The notes: a model not told the origin generated them from the letters alone. A stretch of DNA of 64,000 nt from Lachnospiraceae bacterium P6A3 (GCA_000702085.1 KL370861.1:622911-686910), one strand, 5' to 3'; counted from the first letter of the stretch, positions 9,567 through 17,865 are shown. Numbers and translations are program-made.

Positions 9567-10061
9567 ATGGAATTAAGCAACGATCTTAAGAATCTTCCGG
9601 CGAGCGGTGACGAAACCAAGATCATTAAAGAGATTTTCCAGTATATCGTTATCAAGCTCGGTGACGAGAATTTCGGAATAGATATCAATTACATCGACAA
9701 CATTCTTCGTATGCAGCAGATAACCAGAGTTCCCAAGGTTCCCGCATATCTTAAGGGTGTTATTAACCTCAGAGGTGAGGTTATTCCCGTAATGAGCCTC
9801 AGGCTTAAGATGGGACTTGAAGAGGACAATATCGGACGCGATACCAGAATCATCATTCTCAAGATCGAGTCCGAGGGAAGTGTCGGCGTTCTTGTCGATG
9901 AAGTCAAGGAAGTAATCAAATTAAGCGAAGACCAGATTGAATCAACTACCGGTGAGAATGTTTCTCCCGAGTCAAGAAGATTTGTCAGCGCTGTCGGACA
10001 GAACGGAGACCAGCTGATCTCTATTCTCGATATCAACACGATAAACCTTGATGATAATTAA
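9567..10061 (+). CDS. cheW: Chemotaxis coupling protein CheW
   Basis: CheW links chemoreceptors to CheA. The product (164 residues from this start) is a single CheW domain, with YIVIKLGDENFGIDI near the start and the conserved VINLRGEVIPVMSL core. The open frame extends upstream to 9543 and would overlap cheA, but AAAGGCAGG at 9553-9561 is correctly placed for the ATG at 9567, so I chose that start. Confidence 0.95.
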   Translation: MELSNDLKNLPASGDETKIIKEIFQYIVIKLGDENFGIDINYIDNILRMQQITRVPKVPAYLKGVINLRGEVIPVMSLRLKMGLEEDNIGRDTRIIILKIESEGSVGVLVDEVKEVIKLSEDQIESTTGENVSPESRRFVSAVGQNGDQLISILDINTINLDDN

Positions 10062-10073
10062 TGGGGTAACCGA

Positions 10074-10694
10074 ATGGGCGAGCTTAGCTTAAATGATGTT
10101 ACACAAAACTATTACGACGTATTAAAAGAGATAGGAAACATTGGTGCAGGTAATGCTATGACCGCACTTTCCCAGATGCTCGGTTGTAAGATCGACATGG
10201 GTGTTCCTCAGGTTGAGCTTTTGAACTTCTCCGAAGTCGGTGCCGCAATCGGCGGAGAAGAGCAGATCATGGTCGGCGTTTTCCTCGGCGTAGAGGGAGA
10301 TGTTACCGGATCGATGCTGTTCCTTGTTGAGCAGAAAAGCGCAAAATCTCTTATAAACAAAGTTATGATGGGCATGGGAGATCCCGGTGAGGAATTTACC
10401 GAAATGGAACTTTCCGCTATGCAGGAAGTCGGTAACATTATTACCGGAGCATATCTCAATTCGCTCTCTACACTTACCAATCTCAAAATATTCCCTTCAC
10501 CGCCCGCACTTACGGTGGATATGGCAGGAGCTATACTTTCCGTTCCCGCCATTGAATTCGGAATATACGGTGATCAGATCCTCATGATCCAGTCGAAGTT
10601 CTTTGATGAAGTTCAGATCGACGGATACTTCATCCTGGTTCCCGATATGGAATCTTATAAGAAAATTCTTACTTCGCTCGGATTGCCCGTATAG
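10074..10694 (+). CDS. cheC: CheY-P phosphatase CheC
   Basis: CheC dephosphorylates CheY-P and binds the deamidase CheD in the Bacillus-type adaptation system. The 206-residue protein has both pseudo-symmetric active sites of the CheC/CheX/FliY family: ExxN at E19-N22 (in EIGNIGAGNAMTAL) and at E118-N121 (in MQEVGNIITGAYL). With both present it is a full-length CheC rather than CheX. It is followed directly by cheD, the expected partner. Confidence 0.94.
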   Translation: MGELSLNDVTQNYYDVLKEIGNIGAGNAMTALSQMLGCKIDMGVPQVELLNFSEVGAAIGGEEQIMVGVFLGVEGDVTGSMLFLVEQKSAKSLINKVMMGMGDPGEEFTEMELSAMQEVGNIITGAYLNSLSTLTNLKIFPSPPALTVDMAGAILSVPAIEFGIYGDQILMIQSKFFDEVQIDGYFILVPDMESYKKILTSLGLPV

Positions 10695-10738
10695 TACCCT
10701 GATAAATACGTTTGTGTGTTTGATCCAAGGAGATATTG

Positions 10739-11224
10739 ATGAGCGAGATTATTAAGGTCGGAATGGCAGATCTTAAGACCTGCATTCCTCCAAATGGAAT
10801 AACCACGTTGGGACTCGGCTCCTGCGTCGGCGTAGCTCTCAGGGACAAGAATAATAAAGTCGGTGGACTGGCTCATGTTATGCTTCCCGATTCATCCGTA
10901 ATATCAAACAATACAAATATCGCGAAATTTGCCGATACCGGTATTGTTGAACTTGTCCGTCAAATGGAAGCGCTCGGCGCCAATAAAAGAAATCTTGTAG
11001 CCAAGATAGCCGGCGGTGCAACAATGTTTGCAGTGAGTTCCAGAGCTGCCAGCATGAATGTCGGAGAGAGAAATGTCGAAGCGGTCAAGAAGAAATTAAA
11101 GGAGCTCGGAATCCCTATTTTAGCGGAAGATACGGGACTTAATTTCGGCCGTACCGTAATATTTTATCCCGAGACCGGTGATTATGTAATTAAAGCTGTA
11201 GGAAAGCCGGAGAAGACCATCTGA
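10739..11224 (+). CDS. cheD: Chemoreceptor glutamine deamidase CheD
   Basis: CheD deamidates receptor glutamines and is regulated through CheC. The catalytic Cys is C29 in GLGSCVGVAL and the His is H46 in GLAHVMLPDS; the KIAGGATMF segment is also conserved. AAGGAG at 10727-10732 supports the ATG at 10739; the frame also has a TTG one codon earlier, which I reject. The stop overlaps the ATG of the next small gene (ATGA). Confidence 0.95.
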   Translation: MSEIIKVGMADLKTCIPPNGITTLGLGSCVGVALRDKNNKVGGLAHVMLPDSSVISNNTNIAKFADTGIVELVRQMEALGANKRNLVAKIAGGATMFAVSSRAASMNVGERNVEAVKKKLKELGIPILAEDTGLNFGRTVIFYPETGDYVIKAVGKPEKTI

Positions 11225-11505
11225 TGAAGAAAAGAAAACTGCTTCCGCTTGCAATGATGCTTTTTGCGGGACTTGTTACCGTTATTATCACTTTTATCAG
11301 AGGCTCAAGCATTATTTATAAACTTGTCAGTCTTTTGATAGTATTTCTGATCTTTTACATTATCGGTTCCGTCATAGTCTATGCTCTCGACCATTTTGAT
11401 AAGGTCAACGAGAAGACTGAAGAGATGGAAGATGATGTTGTCGAAAAGGATGCGGACGGAGAGATTATAGAACCGTCCGAAGAAGGAGGTCAGGCTCAGC
11501 AGTAA
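11224..11505 (+). CDS. Small two-helix membrane protein of the fla/che operon
   Basis: I do not recognise a named family. The 93-residue product has a basic N-terminus, two hydrophobic helices (about residues 8-25 and 31-52) and a 40-residue highly acidic tail. Its start overlaps the cheD stop (ATGA), which implies translational coupling, and fliA follows after 37 nt. A role in motility is inferred only from this placement. Confidence 0.75.
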   Translation: MKKRKLLPLAMMLFAGLVTVIITFIRGSSIIYKLVSLLIVFLIFYIIGSVIVYALDHFDKVNEKTEEMEDDVVEKDADGEIIEPSEEGGQAQQ

Positions 11506-11542
11506 GATCTGCTTTATATGAAAGGCCGTATATTTCAAATAT

Positions 11543-12319
11543 ATGGATGAAGCTTCCAGAAAAAAATTATTGGACGAATATGCCAAGACAAGAGGAGCCG
11601 ATGTCAGAGAGAAACTGATCATCGAGTATGCCCCTCTTGTTAAAGTCGTTGCGGGAAGACTTTCGATGTATCTCGGATACAATGTTGATTTCGAAGATCT
11701 CTGCAGTTACGGTATATTCGGTCTTATAGATGCAATCGATAAATTTGATAATCTCAAGGATGTAAAATTCGAAACTTATGCTTCCCTGAGGATCAGAGGA
11801 TCGATACTTGATCAGATTCGTAAGATGGACTGGATTCCCAGGACTATCAGACAGAAGCAGAAGAAAATCGATGCCGTTATGCACGAGATTGAGACCACCA
11901 AGGGCAGAATGGCAACGGATGATGAGATAGCTCAGGCGCTTGGAATAACTGATGATGAGTATGCCGAGTGGCAGAGTCAGATGAAGATTACCGGTCTTGT
12001 AAGTCTGGATGAGTTTGTTGAATCCGGAGCCGATGTAGCATCATCACCGACATCACAAACAACAACACATTTCCTCAGCCCCGAGGAAAATATAGATAAG
12101 AAGGAGCTTACGGAGAAGCTTTCCGAAGCACTTCAGAATCTTACGGACAAAGAACAGCAGATCATAACCTTCTATTATTATGAGGAGATGACCCTCAAGG
12201 AAATAGCACAGGTTCTTGATGTTTCGGAGTCAAGAGTATCGCAGCTTCATACAAGAGCTCTTAAAAAGATGAAGGATAAGCTTGGCCCTTACATGGATAT
12301 ATTTACCCAATCAGTATGA
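11543..12319 (+). CDS. fliA: Flagellar sigma factor sigma-28 (FliA/SigD)
   Basis: This sigma-70-family factor directs late flagellar and chemotaxis transcription. The 258-residue protein has region 2 (EYAPLVKVVAGRLS, DFEDLCSYGIFGLIDAIDKF, KFETYASLRIRGSILDQIR), a region 3 segment (GRMATDDEIAQALGI) and region 4 with a helix-turn-helix (TLKEIAQVLDVSESRVSQLH). Length and lack of extra domains match FliA/WhiG. The WIPR motif in region 2.4 is also typical. It sits where sigD sits in the B. subtilis fla/che operon. The anti-sigma factor FlgM is not in this window. Confidence 0.95.
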   Translation: MDEASRKKLLDEYAKTRGADVREKLIIEYAPLVKVVAGRLSMYLGYNVDFEDLCSYGIFGLIDAIDKFDNLKDVKFETYASLRIRGSILDQIRKMDWIPRTIRQKQKKIDAVMHEIETTKGRMATDDEIAQALGITDDEYAEWQSQMKITGLVSLDEFVESGADVASSPTSQTTTHFLSPEENIDKKELTEKLSEALQNLTDKEQQIITFYYYEEMTLKEIAQVLDVSESRVSQLHTRALKKMKDKLGPYMDIFTQSV

Positions 12320-12341
12320 CCCTTTGGGAGAGTTTTTTGGT

Positions 12342-13934
12342 ATGAGAAACGGATTTTATAAAGTAGTTAAGACACCTGCAGGATACGGATTACAGATTTA
12401 TGCTCCCGTTGACGGCGGTGAACCTGTCAGGATCCAGGAGCTTATCAATTATCTGGATAATAACGGGATCAAAAATTATGAGCTCGAGAAGGTGAAGGCT
12501 GTATGCTCTACCGGGCAGAATGAACTTCTGGAGCTTGGAACGGGTGATTGTCCTCCAATCCGCGAGAACTACCTTTTTTCCGTTTCGGAAGATAATATGA
12601 AAGCAGTCGCGAGATTCACACCTCCCTCCGATACCGGCGAGAGGATGACTTTCGATGAATTTGTAAAAGACATGTCTTTCCGAATGATCAAGTTCGGCAT
12701 TCAGGAAGAACTTCTTAAGAAGATCTTTGCAAGTGCGGGAATTTATTGCACCGATATCACCGTTGCAAAAGGAAAGCCCGCCAGACACGGCAAAGATGCT
12801 ACCATCGAGTATTATTTCAACACGGATGTTCATGCCAAGCCCAAGATGAATGAAGACGGTTCCGTCGACTATTTCCATCTCGGTATTGTCAACAATATCA
12901 AAGCGGGTGACAAGCTCGCTACAATTATTCCCGAAGATCCCGGTGAGCCCGGTATGACTATTCAGGGGGCGCCCATCAAACCCCGTGACGTCAAAAAGCT
13001 GCGTCACAATTTCGGAAAAAATATCACACTTTCGGAAGACAGACTTACCATTACCAGTGATGTTGACGGAATGGTTTCTCTTATAGACGGTGCTGTTTTC
13101 GTATCCAATGTTTACACTGTCGAAAACGTTGATACATCCACCGGTAATATTGATTTTACCGGTAATGTTCAGGTTAACGGAAATGTTGCCACCAATTTTG
13201 AAGTAAAAGCAACCGGTGATGTCATCGTTTACGGTGTTGTTGAAGGCGCGCATATCGTGGCTGGCGGTAATATCGTAATCGCAAGAGGCATCAACGGAAT
13301 GAGTAAGGGTGTGCTTGAAGCCGGCAACAATGTCATCTCCAAGTTCATCGAGAACAGTAAAGTAAAAGCCGGCGGATATGTTAATACCGAGTCAATACTT
13401 CACAGCGATGTTGTTGCGGGAACGGAGATTAACGTAACCGGCAAGCACGGATTCATTACCGGCGGACATGTTCAGGCTGATTCTAAAGTCGAAGCAAAAA
13501 CTCTCGGTGCCGTAATGGGTTCCCAGACAGTCATCGAGGTCGGTGCAAATCCCGAGCTTAAGGCGGAATTCACCAGAACCCAGAAAGAGATCGGTGAAGT
13601 TGTTAAAGCCATTAAAGATGCCCAGCCTATCATCCAGAATTTCATGGAAAAGAAAGCAAAGGGCGTCAGAATGACCGCAGATCAGCTGGCATATGTCAAG
13701 CAGACTGCAGAAAACCTTGAGAAAAACAAGCTTCTCCTCACGGAAAAGAATGCCCGTATGCAGGAGCTTAACAAGATATTCGATCCCGATAAGAAATCGG
13801 AAGTCATAGTAACCGGAGAAGTATATCCCGGTACTACCATTATCATCGGAGATCTTTCCACTACCGTTAAAGACAGTTACAAGTATTGCAGGTTTATCAG
13901 ACAGGGCGGAGATGTTAAAATGGCTCCCCTTTAA
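12342..13934 (+). CDS. FapA-family (DUF342) protein with beta-helix core
   Basis: The 530-residue product belongs to the FapA/DUF342 family, seen next to sigD in many clostridial and other motile species. An N-terminal domain (about 1-160) is followed by a repetitive beta-helix-like stretch (about 240-400: VENVDTSTGNIDFTGNVQVN and similar turns) and a C-terminal coiled coil (about 410-490). The frame is open back to 12282 inside fliA, but GGGAGAG about 10 nt before the ATG at 12342 marks the likely start. The biochemical function of the family is not settled. Confidence 0.85.
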   Translation: MRNGFYKVVKTPAGYGLQIYAPVDGGEPVRIQELINYLDNNGIKNYELEKVKAVCSTGQNELLELGTGDCPPIRENYLFSVSEDNMKAVARFTPPSDTGERMTFDEFVKDMSFRMIKFGIQEELLKKIFASAGIYCTDITVAKGKPARHGKDATIEYYFNTDVHAKPKMNEDGSVDYFHLGIVNNIKAGDKLATIIPEDPGEPGMTIQGAPIKPRDVKKLRHNFGKNITLSEDRLTITSDVDGMVSLIDGAVFVSNVYTVENVDTSTGNIDFTGNVQVNGNVATNFEVKATGDVIVYGVVEGAHIVAGGNIVIARGINGMSKGVLEAGNNVISKFIENSKVKAGGYVNTESILHSDVVAGTEINVTGKHGFITGGHVQADSKVEAKTLGAVMGSQTVIEVGANPELKAEFTRTQKEIGEVVKAIKDAQPIIQNFMEKKAKGVRMTADQLAYVKQTAENLEKNKLLLTEKNARMQELNKIFDPDKKSEVIVTGEVYPGTTIIIGDLSTTVKDSYKYCRFIRQGGDVKMAPL

Positions 13935-13943
13935 GGAGGATCT

Positions 13944-14246
13944 ATGTCAGGAATTGAGATAATGCAAATCCCCGCATCAATCGATTATGCATCTCTTAAA
14001 CAAAATGAAGATATGCACCCTGCTCTTGTATCAAGCCAGGCTCTTGATGAGAATGAGAAAAAAGCCGAGCTTTCCCATTCTCAGGTGGCCGATACGGAAA
14101 AAACCGAGATGAGAGCCGATGACGGCGGCGGACATTCGGGTTCGTATTCCGGCGACGGCGGACAGAACCGTAAGAAAAAACAGGAAGACAATTCCGATAA
14201 AGTTGTCATTAAAGGCTCGTCGTCTTCTTTTGACATAAAGATTTGA
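13944..14246 (+). CDS. Small hydrophilic protein of the fla/che operon
   Basis: Unrecognised 100-residue protein with an AAGGAGG-type site 5 nt before its ATG. It is hydrophilic, with a Gly/Ser/Asp-rich middle (GGGHSGSYSGDGG) and a basic patch, so probably largely disordered. It has no membrane segment. It starts 9 nt after the FapA-like gene and is followed by the coiled-coil gene at 14260; only position links it to motility. Confidence 0.65.
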   Translation: MSGIEIMQIPASIDYASLKQNEDMHPALVSSQALDENEKKAELSHSQVADTEKTEMRADDGGGHSGSYSGDGGQNRKKKQEDNSDKVVIKGSSSSFDIKI

Positions 14247-14259
14247 AAGGACATTTGAG

Positions 14260-15114
14260 ATGACTATTCTTGAGATCATCCTGCTTGCCGCAGGTGCACT
14301 ATTAATAGCGGCAAGCTTTTTTTCCCCGGAAAAAGAGGAAAACTCTTCAATAGAAAATATTGATTCATTGGTTCGCGATGAAGTTAAAGCCAGCATCGAA
14401 GCGGAATCCGAAAACATGCGCAGACATGTGGAGGATGTTGTTGATGAGGCTGTTTCTTATGCGGAAGAAAAGACGGAGCGTACTCTCGAGCGTATTACCA
14501 ATGAGAAGATCATGGCGGTTAACGAATACTCGGAAACCGTTCTTGAAGAGATAAATAAGAATCATAAGGAAGTCATGTTCCTGTATGACATGCTTAACGA
14601 TAAACAGAAGAATCTCAAGAATACAGTAACGGAAGCAAGCGAAGCGGCTAAGGAAGTTCAGAAGACCACGGAGGAATTAAAATCCGCAAGCCAGTCTGCG
14701 GAAGAGGCGCTTGCAAGAACGGAGACCGCTCCCAAGAATATGGAGGTTTCTTTTTCTCCCGAAACCATGGGCCCCGTAAAGCTTACATCCCAGAAGGCGG
14801 TTAATTTCTTTTCCGGACTTGAGGCTGAGGAAGCAAAGGCTACTATAAAGAGCGTATCCGAAGAAGAACCCGTCAAAGAGGTAAGAACATTAAACTGGGC
14901 TTCACTTGCAGTAAATGATGCCAATGAAGCCGAGAAAAAAGAAGCGGCAAAAGAGGGAAGAGAACCCGAGAATGTAATTGAGGGTCCCCGTGAGAGACTT
15001 AACAGAGAAGTGATCGAACTTGCGGATTCCGGACTTGAACCCGTGGAGATAGCAAGAAAGCTTAAGATGGGAGTCGGAGAAGTGGGACTTATTCTCGGAC
15101 TTCATGGCAGGTGA
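14260..15114 (+). CDS. Membrane-anchored coiled-coil protein, SwrB-like position (DUF6115 type)
   Basis: The 284-residue product has one N-terminal membrane helix (about 3-20), a long charged coiled coil (about 30-150), a variable linker, and a conserved C-terminal module (about 245-284) with ELADSGLEPVEIARKLKMG, which looks like a short helix-turn-helix. That layout matches proteins annotated DUF6115 in clostridia. In B. subtilis the gene after sigD is swrB (ylxL), also a single-pass protein that promotes flagellar assembly; functional equivalence is inferred from position and topology, not from clear similarity. Confidence 0.7.
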   Translation: MTILEIILLAAGALLIAASFFSPEKEENSSIENIDSLVRDEVKASIEAESENMRRHVEDVVDEAVSYAEEKTERTLERITNEKIMAVNEYSETVLEEINKNHKEVMFLYDMLNDKQKNLKNTVTEASEAAKEVQKTTEELKSASQSAEEALARTETAPKNMEVSFSPETMGPVKLTSQKAVNFFSGLEAEEAKATIKSVSEEEPVKEVRTLNWASLAVNDANEAEKKEAAKEGREPENVIEGPRERLNREVIELADSGLEPVEIARKLKMGVGEVGLILGLHGR

Positions 15115-15119
15115 TCCGT

Positions 15120-15779
15120 ATGAGCAGAAAGAATAAGTATTATATGAGAGGAGTCGGCGTAGGCATACTTGTCTGTGCTCTCATCCTTATCATTTCAAGA
15201 AAAAATACTGCGGCGGTCATTTCCGACGAAGAGATTATTTCCAGAGCCAGAGCTTTGGGGATGATCGAGAGCGGAGAGCAGTCACTTACCGAGGCAACCG
15301 GGGTATCCGATGCATCTGATTATACCGGAGTTTCATCTTCGCCCGAACAGACAGTATCGCCTTCCGTTCAGGAACCTGTTTCGGACGGGGAAGAGGATCC
15401 GGCTTCTTCAACCGATACTTCGCCGGAAACTTCCCCCGAGGCTTCACCGGAGCCTTCGAATGAGCCTTCTTCCGAACCTTCACCGGAGCCTTCGAATGAG
15501 CCTTCTCCAGAACCTTCGGAAGCACCTTCACCGGAGCCCTCACCGGAAGCCGGCAGTGATCCGCTTCTTACGGATCTTGTGTATGTGACCCTTACCATAT
15601 ACAGCGGAAACAGTTCCGATACGGTGGCAAGAAGAGCCGAGGAACTGGGACTTGTCACCAATGCCAAGGAATTTGATTCTTATCTTGTAACAAACGGATA
15701 TGCAAACCGTATTCGTGTAGGCTCTTTTGAGATTCCCAAGGGAGCTTCATATGAATTCATAGCAAAGGCCATAACATAA
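15120..15779 (+). CDS. Single-pass protein with MltG-type N-terminal (LysM-like) module, no catalytic domain
   Basis: The 219-residue product has an N-terminal membrane helix (about 10-27), a Ser/Pro/Glu-rich spacer with EPSPEPSNEPS repeats (about 100-140), and a C-terminal domain of about 65 residues (SGNSSDTVARRAEELGLV ... VGSFEIPKGASYEFIAKAIT) resembling the small domain preceding the catalytic part of the lytic transglycosylase MltG (YceG). The catalytic domain is absent, so it may bind or sense peptidoglycan rather than cut it. GTG at 15111 overlapping the upstream stop is an alternative start; GGCAGG (15106-15111) favours the ATG at 15120. Confidence 0.65.
   Translation: MSRKNKYYMRGVGVGILVCALILIISRKNTAAVISDEEIISRARALGMIESGEQSLTEATGVSDASDYTGVSSSPEQTVSPSVQEPVSDGEEDPASSTDTSPETSPEASPEPSNEPSSEPSPEPSNEPSPEPSEAPSPEPSPEAGSDPLLTDLVYVTLTIYSGNSSDTVARRAEELGLVTNAKEFDSYLVTNGYANRIRVGSFEIPKGASYEFIAKAIT
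15442..15506 (+). repeat. In-gene tandem repeat coding for EPSPEPSNEPS
   Basis: A 29-nt stretch beginning CTTCACCGGAGCCTTCGAAT occurs at 15442 and, unchanged, at 15478, a 36-nt (12-codon) period inside the MltG-module gene. Similar degenerate units flank it. It extends the extracytoplasmic Pro/Glu/Ser spacer and could vary in length between strains. Confidence 0.7.
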
Positions 15780-15786
15780 GTTTTTC

Positions 15787-15815
15787 TTGCATTTGCCGTT
15801 TCCATATGCTAAAAT
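15787..15815 (+). promoter_or_regulatory. Sigma-A promoter of rpsB-tsf
   Basis: TTGCAT (15787-15792) and TAAAAT (15810-15815) are separated by exactly 17 nt, 8 nt after the preceding stop codon. Predicted transcription start is near 15822. No terminator separates the flagellar operon from rpsB, so read-through may add to this promoter. Confidence 0.75.
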
Positions 15816-15821
15816 TCGAAC

Positions 15822-15953
15822 GTTGTAACTATAAAACACGTTTGTTTTACCGTCAGGGTGTGCCCGAAAGGGTCCCGAAGCGGGTTCGGATCTCCGACGC
15901 TTAGATCCGTTAAAAAACATTCGGAAGATTAACAATTATAAGGAGGATCTAAA
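15822..15953 (+). promoter_or_regulatory. Structured leader of rpsB with alternative pairings
   Basis: About 130 nt of untranslated leader. Visible hairpins are GCCC/GGGT closed by a GAAA tetraloop (15862-15873), CCCG/CGGG (15874-15884) and CGGATCT/AGATCCG (15887-15893 with 15903-15909). TTAGATCC (15901-15908) is also perfectly complementary to GGATCTAA (15945-15952), which includes the last two bases of the AGGAGG ribosome binding site (15941-15946). The two helices exclude each other. Ribosomal protein S2 autoregulation is known elsewhere; its use of this leader is inference. Confidence 0.5.
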
Positions 15954-16676
15954 ATGAGCGTTATTTCTATGAAACAGCTTCTTGAAGCCGGTGTGCACTT
16001 CGGTCATCAGACCAGACGTTGGAACCCTAAGATGGCTCCCTACATCTTCACCGAGCGCAACGGCATCCACATCATTGACCTTCAGAAGAGCGTTGGAAAG
16101 CTTGATGAAGCTTACAAGGCAGTCAGTGAGATCGTAGCCCAGGGCGGCACAATCCTTTTCGTAGGTACCAAAAAGCAGGCACAGGACGCAGTTAAGACTG
16201 AGGCTGAGCGTTGCGGTATGTATTTCGTAAATGAGAGATGGCTCGGCGGTATGCTTACCAACTTCCGCACCATCCAGTCCCGTATTAACAGACTTCGCCA
16301 GATCGAGAGAATGTCCGAGGACGGAACCTTCGAAGTTCTTCCCAAGAAAGAGGTTATCGGACTTCGTAAGGAGTGGGACAAGCTCGAGAAGAACCTTGGC
16401 GGAATCAAGGACATGACCAGAATTCCCGATGCTATCTTCGTAGTAGATCCCAAGAAGGAGAACATCTGCGTACAGGAAGCAAGAGCACTCGGAATTACCC
16501 TTATCGGAATCGGCGATACCAACTGTGATCCCGATGAGCTTGATTACATTATTCCCGGAAACGATGACGCTATCCGTGCCGTAAAGCTTATCGTAAGCAA
16601 GATGGCTGACGCTGTTATCGAAGCAAGCCAGGGAACCTCTAACGTAGCTAACGAAGAAGCAGCTGAAGAGGCTTAA
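15954..16676 (+). CDS. rpsB: 30S ribosomal protein S2
   Basis: Ribosomal protein uS2 of the small subunit. The 240-residue sequence has the hallmarks [19 protein letters not shown] near the N-terminus, [28 protein letters not shown] and the [27 protein letters not shown] segments. AGGAGG lies 7 nt before the ATG. It is followed by tsf, the standard bacterial rpsB-tsf pair, and sits directly after the flagellar operon as in B. subtilis. Confidence 0.99.
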   Translation: MSVISMKQLLEAGVHFGHQTRRWNPKMAPYIFTERNGIHIIDLQKSVGKLDEAYKAVSEIVAQGGTILFVGTKKQAQDAVKTEAERCGMYFVNERWLGGMLTNFRTIQSRINRLRQIERMSEDGTFEVLPKKEVIGLRKEWDKLEKNLGGIKDMTRIPDAIFVVDPKKENICVQEARALGITLIGIGDTNCDPDELDYIIPGNDDAIRAVKLIVSKMADAVIEASQGTSNVANEEAAEEA

Positions 16677-16714
16677 TCGTAACATTTAACTTAGATTTTT
16701 TAAGGAGAAATATT

Positions 16715-17812
16715 ATGGCAGAAATCAGTGCTTCCATGGTAAAGGAGCTGCGTGAGAAGAGCGGCGCCGGAATGATGGATTGTAAGAAGGCCCTTAATGA
16801 GACTAACGGCGATATGGACGCTGCTCTTGAGTTCCTCAAGAAGAACGGACAGGCAAAGGCTGTTAAGAAGGCAAGCCGTATTGCTGCAGAAGGTATCTGC
16901 TGCATCGCTACCGAGGGCGACAACAAGGCTGCGGTTGTAGAAGTTAACTCCGAGACCGACTTTGTTGCCAAGAATGAAAAGTTCCAGAACTTCGTTAAGG
17001 AAGTTGCAGATCAGGCTCTTCAGTCTGATGCTAAGGATATCGAGTCTTTCATGGCTGAGCCCTGGAAGGCAGATTCCTCCAAGACCGTTAATGATGTTCA
17101 GGTTGAGATGATCGCTACCATCGGTGAGAAGCTCAACATCAGACGTTTCGAGAAGGTTTCCACCGACAACGGCTGTGTAGCAACTTATGTACACGGCGGC
17201 GGAAGAATCGGCGTTATCGTAGTAGGCGAGACCGCTACCGTTAATGACGATGTTAAGGATGCACTCAAGAACGTAGCTCTTCAGGTTGCTTCCATGAATC
17301 CTCAGTATGTAAGCAGAGAGGATATCTCCGCTGATGAGATGAAGAAGATCGAAGAGATCACTCTTGATTCCGCACTTAACGATCCCGCAACCCTTCCCAA
17401 GCCCATCCTCCAGAAGCTCCTTGACAAGGCTGTTAACGAGAAGCTTTGGAACGAGGATGATCTTAAGGCTTATGAAGCTGAGAAGAACAACAAGTTCCTC
17501 TTCAACTTCCTTTCAGATGCAGCTAAGGCTACTCTTGCCCAGCTTGCTATGGATGATAAGGCTAACATCTCCGCAGACAAGATCTTCAGCGGACTTGTAC
17601 AGGGACGTATCTCCAAGCAGATCAAAGAGTCCACTCTTCTTGAGCAGGTATATGTAAAGGCTGAAGACGGCAAGCAGAATGTAGGTGCTTACCTCAAGAG
17701 CGTACAGGCTGATCTCAAGATTGCCAAGATCGTTCGTTTCGAGACCGGTGAAGGCATGGAGAAGAAGAACGAAGATTTCGCTGCAGAAGTTGCAAAGCAG
17801 ATGAACGGCTGA
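16715..17812 (+). CDS. tsf: Translation elongation factor Ts, long form
   Basis: EF-Ts catalyses GDP/GTP exchange on EF-Tu. The N-terminal UBA-like domain (VKELREKSGAGMMDCKKAL) and the EF-Tu contact motif NSETDFVAKN are intact. The protein is 365 residues, longer than the roughly 290-310 usual in Firmicutes. The extra length lies in the C-terminal core: about 60 residues (about 229-288) sit between the segment ending LDSALNDP and the conserved LVQGRISKQ. Whether this is a lineage trait cannot be judged here. AAGGAG precedes the ATG; a strong terminator follows. Confidence 0.97.
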   Translation: MAEISASMVKELREKSGAGMMDCKKALNETNGDMDAALEFLKKNGQAKAVKKASRIAAEGICCIATEGDNKAAVVEVNSETDFVAKNEKFQNFVKEVADQALQSDAKDIESFMAEPWKADSSKTVNDVQVEMIATIGEKLNIRRFEKVSTDNGCVATYVHGGGRIGVIVVGETATVNDDVKDALKNVALQVASMNPQYVSREDISADEMKKIEEITLDSALNDPATLPKPILQKLLDKAVNEKLWNEDDLKAYEAEKNNKFLFNFLSDAAKATLAQLAMDDKANISADKIFSGLVQGRISKQIKESTLLEQVYVKAEDGKQNVGAYLKSVQADLKIAKIVRFETGEGMEKKNEDFAAEVAKQMNG

Positions 17813-17834
17813 TCTTCATAAATATTCAAAAAAT

Positions 17835-17865
17835 AATCCCGCAGGTTTGTCCTGCGGGATTTTTA
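17835..17865 (+). terminator. Terminator of rpsB-tsf
   Basis: An 11-bp perfect stem, AATCCCGCAGG (17835-17845) with CCTGCGGGATT (17851-17861), loop TTTGT, followed by a T-rich tail. It also faces the end of the convergent gene at 17877-18650. Confidence 0.92.

Noticed and set aside
12390-13253. 287-codon minus-strand frame opposite the FapA-like gene
   Set aside because: Shadow of a repetitive coding sequence, no start signals.
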